This document shows, one piece after another, positions 42,238-49,740 of a stretch of DNA of 64,000 nt. Source of the DNA: Arthrobacter crystallopoietes (GTDB taxonomy: Bacteria; Actinomycetota; Actinomycetes; Actinomycetales; Micrococcaceae); NCBI RefSeq assembly GCF_002849715.1, contig NZ_CP018863.1:3224001-3288000 (forward strand), given 5' to 3'. A model generated the notes under the pieces. It was given only the letters and a program-made list of their open reading frames with translations. It ran no database searches and had not been told where the DNA came from. A program made the translations under genes and the position numbers. Within the stretch, counting starts at the first letter, position 1. Each line of letters starts with the position of its first letter.

Positions 42238-44058
42238 CTACTTGGTGACTTGGAAGGTCAGAGTTTCGGTGAACTCGCGGCCGTGGACGTCGGTCGCGGT
42301 GACCTCGGCGGTGTGCTCGCCGACGGCGAGGTCGGCGGGCAGCTCCAGCCGCCAGAGGTGCATCATGCGGTCGGCCAGGCTGCCGCCATGGACAAGCTGT
42401 TCCTGGACGGCGGTCGGGTCGGACCACTCGGCGCCGACCAGCTGGCCTTCGCCCTGCATCTGCTGGGTGCGGACGGCCTCGGCGGTGTCGCCGCCGTCGA
42501 TCTTCACGTCAACGGTGGAGCCGGTGCTGCCCATCCAGAAGTTGGTGGTCAGCCAGGTTTGGTTGGCCAGGTCTTCCTGCGAGACGGTCAGCGGGTCGGC
42601 GAACTCCGGAGCGGAGCCCTTGTTATCCACGTTCTCGGCGTACCAGCCGCGGTAACGCGGGGTGTTCAGGCCCAGCGCCATCTGCAGTGAATCGTCTTCG
42701 CCGCGGACGGTGAAGCGCTCCTTGACCTCGGTGTTTTTGATGTCCAAAGTGAGCACGCCCGGCAGGCCGCCGTCGCGCTGGACGGCGAGGGGGTAGCCCT
42801 CGGGTAGCATGCGGCCGGAGTACCAGTCGCCGGAGATGGCACCCGCGGTGATGTGGGTGAACGGCAGTCCGTCGACGCCGAAGATGTCGGACCAGCCGGC
42901 CATCGAGTCGCCTTCGCGCAGGTTCTCGATGCTGTGCGTGTGTCCGCCCAGGGCAACCACTTCGCGGCCTTCGAGGATCTGGTAGATCTCCTTGACCTGG
43001 TCGACCTGGTGCTTGGAGCTGCCCTGGTCGGCGTAGTCCAGCAGCGGGATGTGCGCGGCGAGGACGATCAGCTTGTTTTCCGGCACCTGGGCGATGTCGT
43101 TGCGCAGCCACTCGAGCTGGCGCTCGTCCAGCGCACCGTTGTACGGCGTGCCCGACTTGTACTCCACAGTGTTCAGCGCCACGACGTGGGTTTTGCCGGC
43201 GTCGTACGAGTAGTACTCCGGCCCGAGGTTGGCGCGGAACGAATCGAACGAGTGCTCGCTGCTGGCGGCGTCGAAGTCCAGATCATGGTTGCCGGGCAGG
43301 AAGCGGGCCGGGCCGTTGAGCATGCTCGTCAGCTCGCGGGTCTGCGGGTAGAGCCCGGGGTCGTCGCCCACCACATCGCCGATGAACAGGGCGCCGCAGC
43401 CGGCGTAGTCGGTGCGCTCGGCCAGATCGGCGAAGGCGCCTGCGCGTGCGAACGGCACCTCTTCCGGCGTGTACGTCTGGATGTCGCCACCGATGAGGCA
43501 GTGCTGCTCGGGCGACTGGGTCAGCGAGCTCTTGGCCAGCGGGAAGTTGACCGCGTCCGGCAGGGCGCCGGTGGGGGCGATGCCGCCATGTTCCAGCTCC
43601 GGCGAACCCTCGGGCAGGTGATGGTAGTAGAACTGCGCCACGTTGTTCTCGTCCACCGGCACCTGGTAGCCGCGCGGCTGGGTGGCGAAGACGGTCATGT
43701 TCTCGAACGCCGGCAGCTCGTAGCGTCCCTGGCTGTCCGTGGTGACAACATCGCGGCCGTTGGAGACGGTCACGCCGCCGAGTCCGCGTTCGCCGTCGTC
43801 CTGCACGGAGTTCTTGTTCTGATCGTCGAAGACGCTGCCATCGAGCGTCTCCTGGTCGGCGTCCGGTCCTTCGACCACCTCAACGCCGCCGCGGTAGGCA
43901 CTCGCGGCCCAGCCGGTATCGGTAGGTGCGTTTTCGGGTGCTGCGGTCGCCGCGGGGGAGAGCACGACACCGCCGAAAATCAGCGCCAGCGTGCCGGCGG
44001 TCAGGGCGAGGGGCCTGGCAGAAGGTGACTTGGACGGGGTGGTAATGGGGTTCACCAT
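42238..44058 (-). CDS. Secreted calcineurin-like phosphoesterase B (MetallophosN/C type)
   Basis: A 606-residue paralogue of the downstream gene with the same order of parts: signal peptide, SdrD-B-like domain (FDDQNKNSVQDDGERG), metal motifs (IGGDIQ, IGDVVGD, GNHD, AAHIPL, GGHTH) and the same C-terminal domain. Most of the chain aligns without gaps. The two differ mainly near the GGHTH region and the segment after it, which may set specificity. The ATG at 44058 follows gaaggaac; the extension to 44115 is not supported. It has its own terminator. Confidence 0.86.
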   Translation of the reverse strand: MVNPITTPSKSPSARPLALTAGTLALIFGGVVLSPAATAAPENAPTDTGWAASAYRGGVEVVEGPDADQETLDGSVFDDQNKNSVQDDGERGLGGVTVSNGRDVVTTDSQGRYELPAFENMTVFATQPRGYQVPVDENNVAQFYYHHLPEGSPELEHGGIAPTGALPDAVNFPLAKSSLTQSPEQHCLIGGDIQTYTPEEVPFARAGAFADLAERTDYAGCGALFIGDVVGDDPGLYPQTRELTSMLNGPARFLPGNHDLDFDAASSEHSFDSFRANLGPEYYSYDAGKTHVVALNTVEYKSGTPYNGALDERQLEWLRNDIAQVPENKLIVLAAHIPLLDYADQGSSKHQVDQVKEIYQILEGREVVALGGHTHSIENLREGDSMAGWSDIFGVDGLPFTHITAGAISGDWYSGRMLPEGYPLAVQRDGGLPGVLTLDIKNTEVKERFTVRGEDDSLQMALGLNTPRYRGWYAENVDNKGSAPEFADPLTVSQEDLANQTWLTTNFWMGSTGSTVDVKIDGGDTAEAVRTQQMQGEGQLVGAEWSDPTAVQEQLVHGGSLADRMMHLWRLELPADLAVGEHTAEVTATDVHGREFTETLTFQVTK

Positions 44059-44237
44059 GTTCCTTCGGTCGAGTGATTTGGCTAGCGGTTCTCGCTGCCA
44101 AAGGCACTGTTCCAAGGTTGGGTGAACGTTTCACTACCGGCAGACCACAAGGACGGGAAGTGGACGTAGCGACTCGCCCAACCCCCGGTGAAGTCTCACC
44201 CGTTCCCGGAACCAGGTGCCTGTGGAAAGCTGGTGGC

Positions 44238-44834
44238 ATGAAGCCGCAGAAGAAGTCCAGGCGTAAGGTCCTTGCCGCCCTCCAGAGCGCTATGGATAAG
44301 AAGGCGTACGTAGATGTCCGCCGGAAGATCAAAGACGCGGACGTCATCCACGGCTACGTCGTGCAGCTCTCCGACGCCTGGATCCTCGTTGCCGACGCCC
44401 GTGACGGAGGCTACCTCGACGGCTTCACTGCCCTGCGCACCAAGGACATCGCGAAGGTCAAGAAGGTCGACGGGTTCGAACGAGAGCTGCTGAAGAAGCT
44501 CGAGCAATGGCCGCCGGCCGCACCGGGCCAGCCCATCAGCCTCTCCAGCGCTGAGGCCATCATCCGCACTGTGGGCGAGGGCAGGGAGGCCCTCACGATT
44601 CACCAGGAGAAGGACAAGCCCAATGCCTGCTTTATCGGTGCCCCGGTCGACTGGGGCAGGAAAAGCGTCTGGCTGCTCGAAATCGACAGGCACGCCCGCT
44701 GGGATACAGAGATGACCAAATACCGGCTCAAGGACATCACCCGCATCGGCTTCGGCGGCGGCTACGAGGAGGCCCTGCTGACCGTTTCAGGAGCCAAGCC
44801 CGATCGTAATTCCGGTGGGCACGAAGGAAAGTGA
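44238..44834 (+). CDS. Hypothetical protein, cytoplasmic
   Basis: A 198-residue soluble protein with a basic start (MKPQKKSRRKV). The repeated theme VIHGYVVQLSDAWILVADARDGGYLDGFTALRTKDIAKV and later CFIGAPVDWGRKSVWLLEIDRHARWDTEMTKYRL looks like two small SH3/Sm-like beta units. No function is recognised. The in-frame extension to 44073 has no site and would overlap the phosphoesterase promoter, so the ATG at 44238 is preferred. It is monocistronic or followed by the small membrane protein 80 bp on. Confidence 0.65.
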   Translation: MKPQKKSRRKVLAALQSAMDKKAYVDVRRKIKDADVIHGYVVQLSDAWILVADARDGGYLDGFTALRTKDIAKVKKVDGFERELLKKLEQWPPAAPGQPISLSSAEAIIRTVGEGREALTIHQEKDKPNACFIGAPVDWGRKSVWLLEIDRHARWDTEMTKYRLKDITRIGFGGGYEEALLTVSGAKPDRNSGGHEGK

Positions 44835-44914
44835 GCCCGTCACCGGCCCGCTCCGCAGCCCGTTGTATACCGGCCAATTGGCGCTTAACCTGATTCTAAG
44901 GGCAGGAGCACGTC

Positions 44915-45097
44915 ATGGAATTTATCCTCTTCGTTATCGTCCTCGTACTCGCCTTCGCGCCTTTTGCGGTGCTGTTGTTCGGGCCCGATCTACGGCAAGA
45001 CAAAACCGTTGAGCCGGTGCGGCTGCGGCCAGCCCGGCGGTCCAAACGACCCAGATTCCACCGAGGTCCAGGAGGCCACGCCCCCGTACCGGGATGA
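44915..45097 (+). CDS. Small membrane protein
   Basis: A 60-residue protein with one N-terminal hydrophobic helix (about 2-22) and a basic Arg/Pro-rich cytoplasmic tail. A ggcaggagcacgtc site precedes the ATG. No family is recognised. A competing frame from 44815 has no membrane segment and no site. Confidence 0.55.
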   Translation: MEFILFVIVLVLAFAPFAVLLFGPDLRQDKTVEPVRLRPARRSKRPRFHRGPGGHAPVPG

Positions 45098-45159
45098 CCG
45101 GAAGCCTGGATTACGGGAACTCATCGTCCAGCATCTGGTCGCGAGGGCCGCGCGGGGCC

Positions 45160-45320
45160 CTCGCGTTCGACCCCAACCAAGTCAGCGCGCTCTACTTCGG
45201 CATCCCGTTTGTCGGCGCCTGCTATGGTGCCCGGCTTGCTGAAGCCGGGCACCCGACGTCGTTGTTCGATCGAAGCGGAACTGGGAACCACCGGGTGCAA
45301 ATCCGCGGATTAAACGTACA
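45160..45320 (+). pseudogene. Fragment resembling 2-dehydropantoate 2-reductase N-terminus
   Basis: The frame reads FVGACYGARLAEAGHPTSLF and continues through DRSG, a His, and IRGLNVQS. This aligns residue for residue with the Rossmann start of PanE-type reductases, in which GAGAVGGYYGARLAEAGH is followed by a basic residue, a His and a GL.V motif. The first Gly motif is degraded (GIPFVG), nothing of the remaining two-thirds of the enzyme is present, and no start is clear. It is best read as a decayed fragment. Confidence 0.5.
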
Positions 45321-45328
45321 ATCAACTG

Positions 45329-45356
45329 CGGAAGTGTTTGCGGCGCTTCCGTTTTT
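45329..45356 (+). terminator. Rho-independent terminator with T-tract
   Basis: cggaagtg (45329-45336) pairs with cgcttccg (45344-45351), with one G-U pair, and is followed by TTTTT. It lies just downstream of the reductase fragment and would end its former transcript before the subtilisin gene. Confidence 0.6.
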
Positions 45357-45407
45357 GAAGTGCTATTTGCACCGTCTCCCCAGCGGTGCACCATTGACAG
45401 GATGCCT

Positions 45408-48254
45408 ATGTCTCAGCTCCGTCCCCGCCGGCTCTCTTCTGGAATTGCCTCGTTCTGCGCCGCTGCCCTGCTGGGTGGCCTGCTGTTCCCCACCGCGGCA
45501 GCCGCCGCCGAAAAGCCGACCTCCGCCGCCAAAGAACCCCGCCCCGCGGCCACCGAAGAACCCCTTCCGGTAGCGCCGGAAGCCGGCCTCGATCGGGAAG
45601 ATGTGCCGGCGTCCGGCCGGTTCGTCGTCAAGTTCAAGGAGAAGGCCGGGCGCAGTTCCGCCGGCCGCAGCCATGCCTACGGGAAGACGGCGAAGGATCT
45701 GGGCATCTCCGTCAAGGAGGTCCGGACCACAGCCACCGGAGCGCAGGTGATCGAAACCGCCGCGACGCTGGACTCCACCTCGTCACAGGACTTCGTGGCC
45801 GGGCTGGAGGCCAACCCGGCTGTTGCCTACGTCGAGCCGGACCCGCTTCTGCAGCCGGCCGCGGTGGCGCCGAATGACGAGCTGTACAAATTGCAGTGGA
45901 ACTTCTGGGAAGAACAGGCAGGCCTGCGCGTGCCCGGCGCCTGGGACGCCAGCCGCGGCGCTGGTGCGGTGGTCGCCGTCGTCGACACCGGCATCACCAA
46001 CCACAGCGACCTCAACGCGAACGTGCTGCCGGGCTACGACATGATCTCCGATCCCGCGATGTCCCGTGACGGCAATGGCCGCGACGCCGACGCGCATGAC
46101 GCGGGGGACTGGTACGGCGCCTATGAATGCGGCGGGAACACCGGCGGCGCGGGCTCGTCCTGGCACGGTACCCATGTAGCCGGGATCGTGGCCGCGGTGA
46201 CCGGCAACGGCAAGGGCGTGGCCGGCGTTGCGCCCGGAGCGAAGGTCCTCCCGGTCCGCGCGCTCGGTTCCTGCGGCGGCTACATGTCAGACATCGCCGA
46301 CGGCATCATCTGGGCAGCCGGCGGCGCCGTGCCCGGTGTGCCGGCGAACCCGAACCCGGCCGATGTGGTCAACATGTCCCTAGGTGGCAGCGGAACCTGC
46401 TCCCAGACCTCGCAGGCCGCGATCGACTACGCCTACAATGCCGGAGCAGCCGTGGTGGTCGCTGCCGGGAACGAGAACCGGGACGCGCTGAACTCCAACC
46501 CGGCGAACTGCGAACACGTGATCACCGTGGGCGCCAGCGGCCGCGAGGGCAACCGTGCCGCGTACTCGAACTACGGCCCGGTGGTGGACGTGACCGCTCC
46601 GGGCGGCGACATGAGTACGGATGTCAGCAGCGGGATCGCCTCCACACTGAACGACGGCGCCACCACGCCCGGTGCCGAATCGTACTTCTACTCGCAGGGC
46701 ACCTCGATGGCGGCGCCGCATGTCGCCGGGGTTGCTGCGCTGATGATGGCCGGCTCCGGCGGAACCATGACGCCGGCCGCGGTGGAGCAGCGGCTCAAGG
46801 CAACCGCCCGGCCGCTGCCGGGCTCCTGTACGCAGGGCTGCGGCGCGGGACTGGTGGACGCTGCCGCCGCGGTCGGGTCCGCGCCGTCGCCGACCCCGGA
46901 ACCGCCCGTGGTCGAGGTGGTGCCGAAAAACGTGGTCTTCACCGACAAGGACGGGACCGCCGCCGATACCTACACGGTTCCATCGGTCGAGGGGGTCCGC
47001 TACCAGGCCAATGGCGAGCCGGTAGCTGCCGGCACGCACCCGGGATCAGGCACCGTGGTGGTCACCGCGGCGGCGCAGCCGGGCTACGGGCTGCAGCAAG
47101 GCTCCACCAAGGAATGGTCCCACGCCTTCAGCGCGGCCGCGATCAAAGTTGATACCGCCGCACCGGCACTGGCAAGCTCCACCGTGACGCCGGAATCGCT
47201 GGACCTCGCGGACGGCACGGACAGCGTCACCGTGAAGGTGCAGGTGACCGACGCAACCGGAGCCGTGGCGCCGTCGGTCTCGCTGGACCATACGGGGACG
47301 GATGAAACGGTGGGCTTCGGTGAGATGAAGCTCGTCTCCGGCGACGTCAAGAACGGCACCTGGGAACGGGTCATGGCCCTGCCCGAGGGAGCATCCGCCG
47401 GTACCTGGGACGTCACGCTGTTTCCGTTGCGGGACAGCCTGGGCAACTCGTCCGGGGAGTTCCAGAAGGTCGGCAGCATAGAGGTCGCGGCGGGCACTTC
47501 CGCCCCGGCCAGCCCCTCGATCGCTTCCCAGGGCGAGATTGTGGCCTTCGACTCTTCCGGCAGGCTCTGGAACTACGGGCACAGCGGAAACGGAGCTACC
47601 CGGGTCCTGATCGGCGCCTCCGGCTGGACCGCCATGGACGAGATCCACACGGTGGACTGGAACGCCGATGGCTTCATCGACATCATCGCCCAGGCCAAGT
47701 CCGGCAAGCTCTACTACTACCAGGCCAAGCGCGACGGGGACTTCATCCGCCACACCATCGGCAGCAGCGGCTGGGCGCCCTATGACCTGACCGTTACCAA
47801 ATGGCGCACCGGCGACAAGTACCCCGTGGTGATCGCCAAGAACAGCTCCACCGGAAGGCTCTACGTGTACCCCAACGATTCCGGCACCTGGCTTTCCCCG
47901 CGCTATCTGCTGGGCAGCAGCGGCTGGAGCGACTACACGCTGACGGCGATGGACTGGGACCGCGACGGGCAGAAGGACGTCGTGGCCAAGACCCCGGCAG
48001 GGCAGCTGAAGCTCTACCGCGGCAACGGCGCCGGGACGTTCATCAGCGAAACCCGCACGGTGGTCGGCAGGTCAGGCTGGAATTCGATGAGCAACATTGT
48101 CACGTCCAACGGCTACGCGGGGGAGGGGACCGCCGGGCTGATCGCCAGGGACAGCGGCGGCAGGCTCTGGTACTACCAGGCCAACAAGAGCAGCTGGGCT
48201 CCGCGCGAGCTCGTCGGTACGGGCTGGTGGAGCTATACCGTGGCGGCCCAATAG
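45408..48254 (+). CDS. Secreted subtilisin-family (S8) protease with C-terminal FG-GAP-like module
   Basis: A 948-residue exported protease. It has a signal peptide (about 1-34), an inhibitor-I9-like propeptide (about 70-145, FVVKFKEKAG to VAYVEPDP), and the S8 domain with D193 (VVDTG), H253 (HGTHVAG) and S433 (GTSMAAPH). Two beta domains follow (about 505-705). The last 240 residues form the blade-repeat module shared with the proteins at 33087 and 49741 (GSSGW, DWDRDGQKDVV, GQLKLYRGNGAGTF). ATG 45408 has aggatgcct upstream; ATG 45402 is also possible. It probably degrades proteins outside the cell while held by its C-terminal module. Confidence 0.9.
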   Translation: MSQLRPRRLSSGIASFCAAALLGGLLFPTAAAAAEKPTSAAKEPRPAATEEPLPVAPEAGLDREDVPASGRFVVKFKEKAGRSSAGRSHAYGKTAKDLGISVKEVRTTATGAQVIETAATLDSTSSQDFVAGLEANPAVAYVEPDPLLQPAAVAPNDELYKLQWNFWEEQAGLRVPGAWDASRGAGAVVAVVDTGITNHSDLNANVLPGYDMISDPAMSRDGNGRDADAHDAGDWYGAYECGGNTGGAGSSWHGTHVAGIVAAVTGNGKGVAGVAPGAKVLPVRALGSCGGYMSDIADGIIWAAGGAVPGVPANPNPADVVNMSLGGSGTCSQTSQAAIDYAYNAGAAVVVAAGNENRDALNSNPANCEHVITVGASGREGNRAAYSNYGPVVDVTAPGGDMSTDVSSGIASTLNDGATTPGAESYFYSQGTSMAAPHVAGVAALMMAGSGGTMTPAAVEQRLKATARPLPGSCTQGCGAGLVDAAAAVGSAPSPTPEPPVVEVVPKNVVFTDKDGTAADTYTVPSVEGVRYQANGEPVAAGTHPGSGTVVVTAAAQPGYGLQQGSTKEWSHAFSAAAIKVDTAAPALASSTVTPESLDLADGTDSVTVKVQVTDATGAVAPSVSLDHTGTDETVGFGEMKLVSGDVKNGTWERVMALPEGASAGTWDVTLFPLRDSLGNSSGEFQKVGSIEVAAGTSAPASPSIASQGEIVAFDSSGRLWNYGHSGNGATRVLIGASGWTAMDEIHTVDWNADGFIDIIAQAKSGKLYYYQAKRDGDFIRHTIGSSGWAPYDLTVTKWRTGDKYPVVIAKNSSTGRLYVYPNDSGTWLSPRYLLGSSGWSDYTLTAMDWDRDGQKDVVAKTPAGQLKLYRGNGAGTFISETRTVVGRSGWNSMSNIVTSNGYAGEGTAGLIARDSGGRLWYYQANKSSWAPRELVGTGWWSYTVAAQ

Positions 48255-48393
48255 AACGACGGCGGCACTCCACGACACGGAACCCTAACGTTTAATCCCG
48301 CATCTTTTGCGCGGGTATGAGGATGCTGTAGTTTATTGTCAGCAGCGAAGGAAAATGTTGGTGCAGTTTCCTTCACTGCCGCGCAGTTGGGGC

Positions 48394-48435
48394 GTTGGGG
48401 AACGATACTTCCTTGTTGGGGATAGATATTTCCTG
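48394..48435. repeat. Two adjacent 21-bp repeats (GTTGGGGA...TTTCC type)
   Basis: Two abutting 21-bp units, 48394-48414 and 48415-48435, agree at about 17 positions. Each starts gttgggga and ends with ttcct. A third GTTGGGG precedes at 48386 and a fourth lies at 48580 near the next start codon. A period of two helical turns suggests a cooperative protein-binding site. Confidence 0.6.
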
Positions 48436-48483
48436 CCGTGCCCTAGTGCGTTTAAGTACTGGGAGGCTCTCAGTTCTGTTACT

Positions 48484-48536
48484 GCCGGGCACGTGCTTCA
48501 CTTGATCCCCCGAAATCGGGTCAGCGCGTGCCCGGC
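48484..48536 (+). other. Long hairpin in a leader or small RNA
   Basis: gccgggcacgtgc (48484-48496) pairs with gcgcgtgcccggc (48524-48536) with one G-U pair. A second inner pairing (tgatccc with gggtca) stacks within. There is no T-tract. It lies 56 bp before the start of the 43-residue membrane protein. Confidence 0.45.
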
Positions 48537-48592
48537 TCAGCAGACTGTTGTGCTTCCCGTTTGGGAAAAGCGATAGACAGTTGGGGAACTGC

Positions 48593-48724
48593 ATGAATCT
48601 ACGACGCATGCGGCGCAAATGGCGCCGGATGAAACCCGAAGCGCAGCGCGGCATTGCGAACGCAACAGTAGCGGTCCTGGGCGTGATGGTCCTGGCCGCC
48701 GGAGTTTACTCCATAACCCTTTAG
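48593..48724 (+). CDS. 43-residue single-span membrane protein
   Basis: A short frame begins at ATG 48593 after ttggggaactgc. The first 20 residues are very basic (MNLRRMRRKWRRMKPEAQRG) and the remainder is one hydrophobic helix (about 21-40). It ends at TAG 48722-48724. The charge and helix layout suit a small membrane-inserted regulator or a hydrophobic peptide. No family is recognised. The elaborate leader upstream makes it more credible. Confidence 0.45.
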   Translation: MNLRRMRRKWRRMKPEAQRGIANATVAVLGVMVLAAGVYSITL

Positions 48725-49027
48725 CCCCGGCCGGCGGTTTCGTCCGCCACGGTCGGATCACCGCTCGCGCTGTCAGGCGGGGAGGTGCTGTCCGACAGCG
48801 CCTGCGCCGCGACGGTCAGTATGGTGTGATGAGCCTCTTGCTCCTCAGGCGCCTGCGCCCCGGCGAGTGATTGCGCACTATACGTAAGCCGGCCGCCCGC
48901 CGTCGTGCTTTGACTGTTTTTCCTGCTCAGGGGCACGGTCCAGTGTGGGATAGGTTCTGGCGGGAGGCCGGGAAGCATGCCTAGGATGTGAAGAACAGCC
49001 CGACGTCGGGCAGGTGAGGTGGTTCCT
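48725..49027. other. Intergenic stretch, about 300 bp
   Basis: No convincing gene. A minus-strand frame (48721-48978) is low-complexity in its second half and lacks a site. A GCCGTCGT word at about 48897, like those after hairpins elsewhere in the window, follows a GC-rich segment and may mark a transcript end. Confidence 0.4.
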
Positions 49028-49678
49028 TTGGCACTGAATCATGGGTACGGGGTGGTCGCGGGGGTCAAGGAGGACTACTTCCGGGATCCGCCGAACGACT
49101 ACGGGCAATACTTCCACGGGAACCTGCGGCTGCGCACGCCCGCCGGCGTGTACCACTGTGCGATCGACGTCGACAGCAAGGCCGTTCGGAACGGCGTGCA
49201 GTGGCGGGTCATTGAGCTGCGGCCGTCGATGCTCAAGGGCGTGGACAGGCTCGGCGACGGCTGGCATCCGCTTGAGTCCACGCCGGATTCCGGTGCGCTG
49301 GACTTCATCCGCAACCGGGACCTGAGCTGGCGGCACCATCTGGGGTGCATTCCGGGCCTGCTGGCCGCGGTGTTCCGGGTGCATTTCCCCGTGCGGTGGA
49401 AGTCCGGCGTGAGTACCCAGGCGCTCGCCGACCTTGAGCCACTGCTTGAAGTGTCACAACGGATCTGGGTGTTCGGCGAACCGTTCGAGGACGGGCTGGG
49501 CGTTCACAACATCCACCAGAACCAGGGCGACCCGCTGGATTCGCAATGGTCGGCGGAAAACGGCCTCTGGCAGGACGGCGCCACCATGGTGCAGCGGCAG
49601 GACGGCTCGTTTGCGATGTTCTGCAACAAGTTCGTCACCCAGTCGGTCCAGACCAACGAGCAGGGGAGGCCGCGGTAG
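49028..49678 (+). CDS. DUF2278 family protein
   Basis: A 216-residue soluble protein matching the DUF2278 (YukJ-like) layout. It opens with LNHGYGVVAGV, has HGNLRLRTPAGVYHCAIDVDSK, a mid-chain PDSGALDFIRNRDL, then IWVFGEPFEDGLGVHNIHQNQGDP and a C-terminal ENGLWQDGATMV. No enzymatic activity is established. The start is TTG 49028, with gaggtgg upstream, or GTG 49019. It is monocistronic and ends before a terminator facing the CAP gene. Confidence 0.8.
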   Translation: MALNHGYGVVAGVKEDYFRDPPNDYGQYFHGNLRLRTPAGVYHCAIDVDSKAVRNGVQWRVIELRPSMLKGVDRLGDGWHPLESTPDSGALDFIRNRDLSWRHHLGCIPGLLAAVFRVHFPVRWKSGVSTQALADLEPLLEVSQRIWVFGEPFEDGLGVHNIHQNQGDPLDSQWSAENGLWQDGATMVQRQDGSFAMFCNKFVTQSVQTNEQGRPR

Positions 49679-49693
49679 GGCATGGACCGGCAG

Positions 49694-49722
49694 GGGTGGC
49701 CGCGAAAGCGAGCCGGCCACCC
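49694..49722. terminator. Hairpin terminator between convergent genes
   Basis: gggtggcc (49694-49701) pairs with ggccaccc (49715-49722). The plus-strand tail is gccgtcgttcct. It separates the DUF2278 and CAP-domain genes. Confidence 0.6.
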
Positions 49723-49740
49723 GCCGTCGTTCCTGCGGTG

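Larger units (their letters stand above)
45098..45407. other. Gap with gene remnant and terminator, 310 bp
   Basis: The gap before the subtilisin gene contains a fragment resembling ketopantoate reductase (45160-45320) and a rho-independent terminator (45329-45356). Nothing else is recognised. Confidence 0.5.
48255..48592. other. Structured leader region, 338 bp
   Basis: The gap between the subtilisin gene and the 43-residue membrane protein holds a weak stem-loop (48297-48315), three GTTGGGG words, a 21-bp tandem repeat (48394-48435), a long imperfect hairpin (48484-48536) and a small hairpin (48552-48571). No convincing coding frame is seen. Confidence 0.55.

Noticed and set aside
41350..42690. 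446-residue plus-strand frame opposite the phosphoesterases
   Set aside because: It spans the terminator between two clear minus-strand genes and has no family features.
45094..45573. 159-residue plus-strand frame overlapping the subtilisin start
   Set aside because: Only its middle resembles a known family and is reported as a gene remnant; the rest crosses a terminator and is read in the wrong frame of the protease gene.
48307..48576. 89-residue frame in the leader before the 43-residue protein
   Set aside because: It runs through repeats and hairpins, has no ribosome site, and shows unlikely composition.
48721..48978. 85-residue minus-strand frame
   Set aside because: Low complexity and no start signal; it overlaps the end of the small membrane protein gene.
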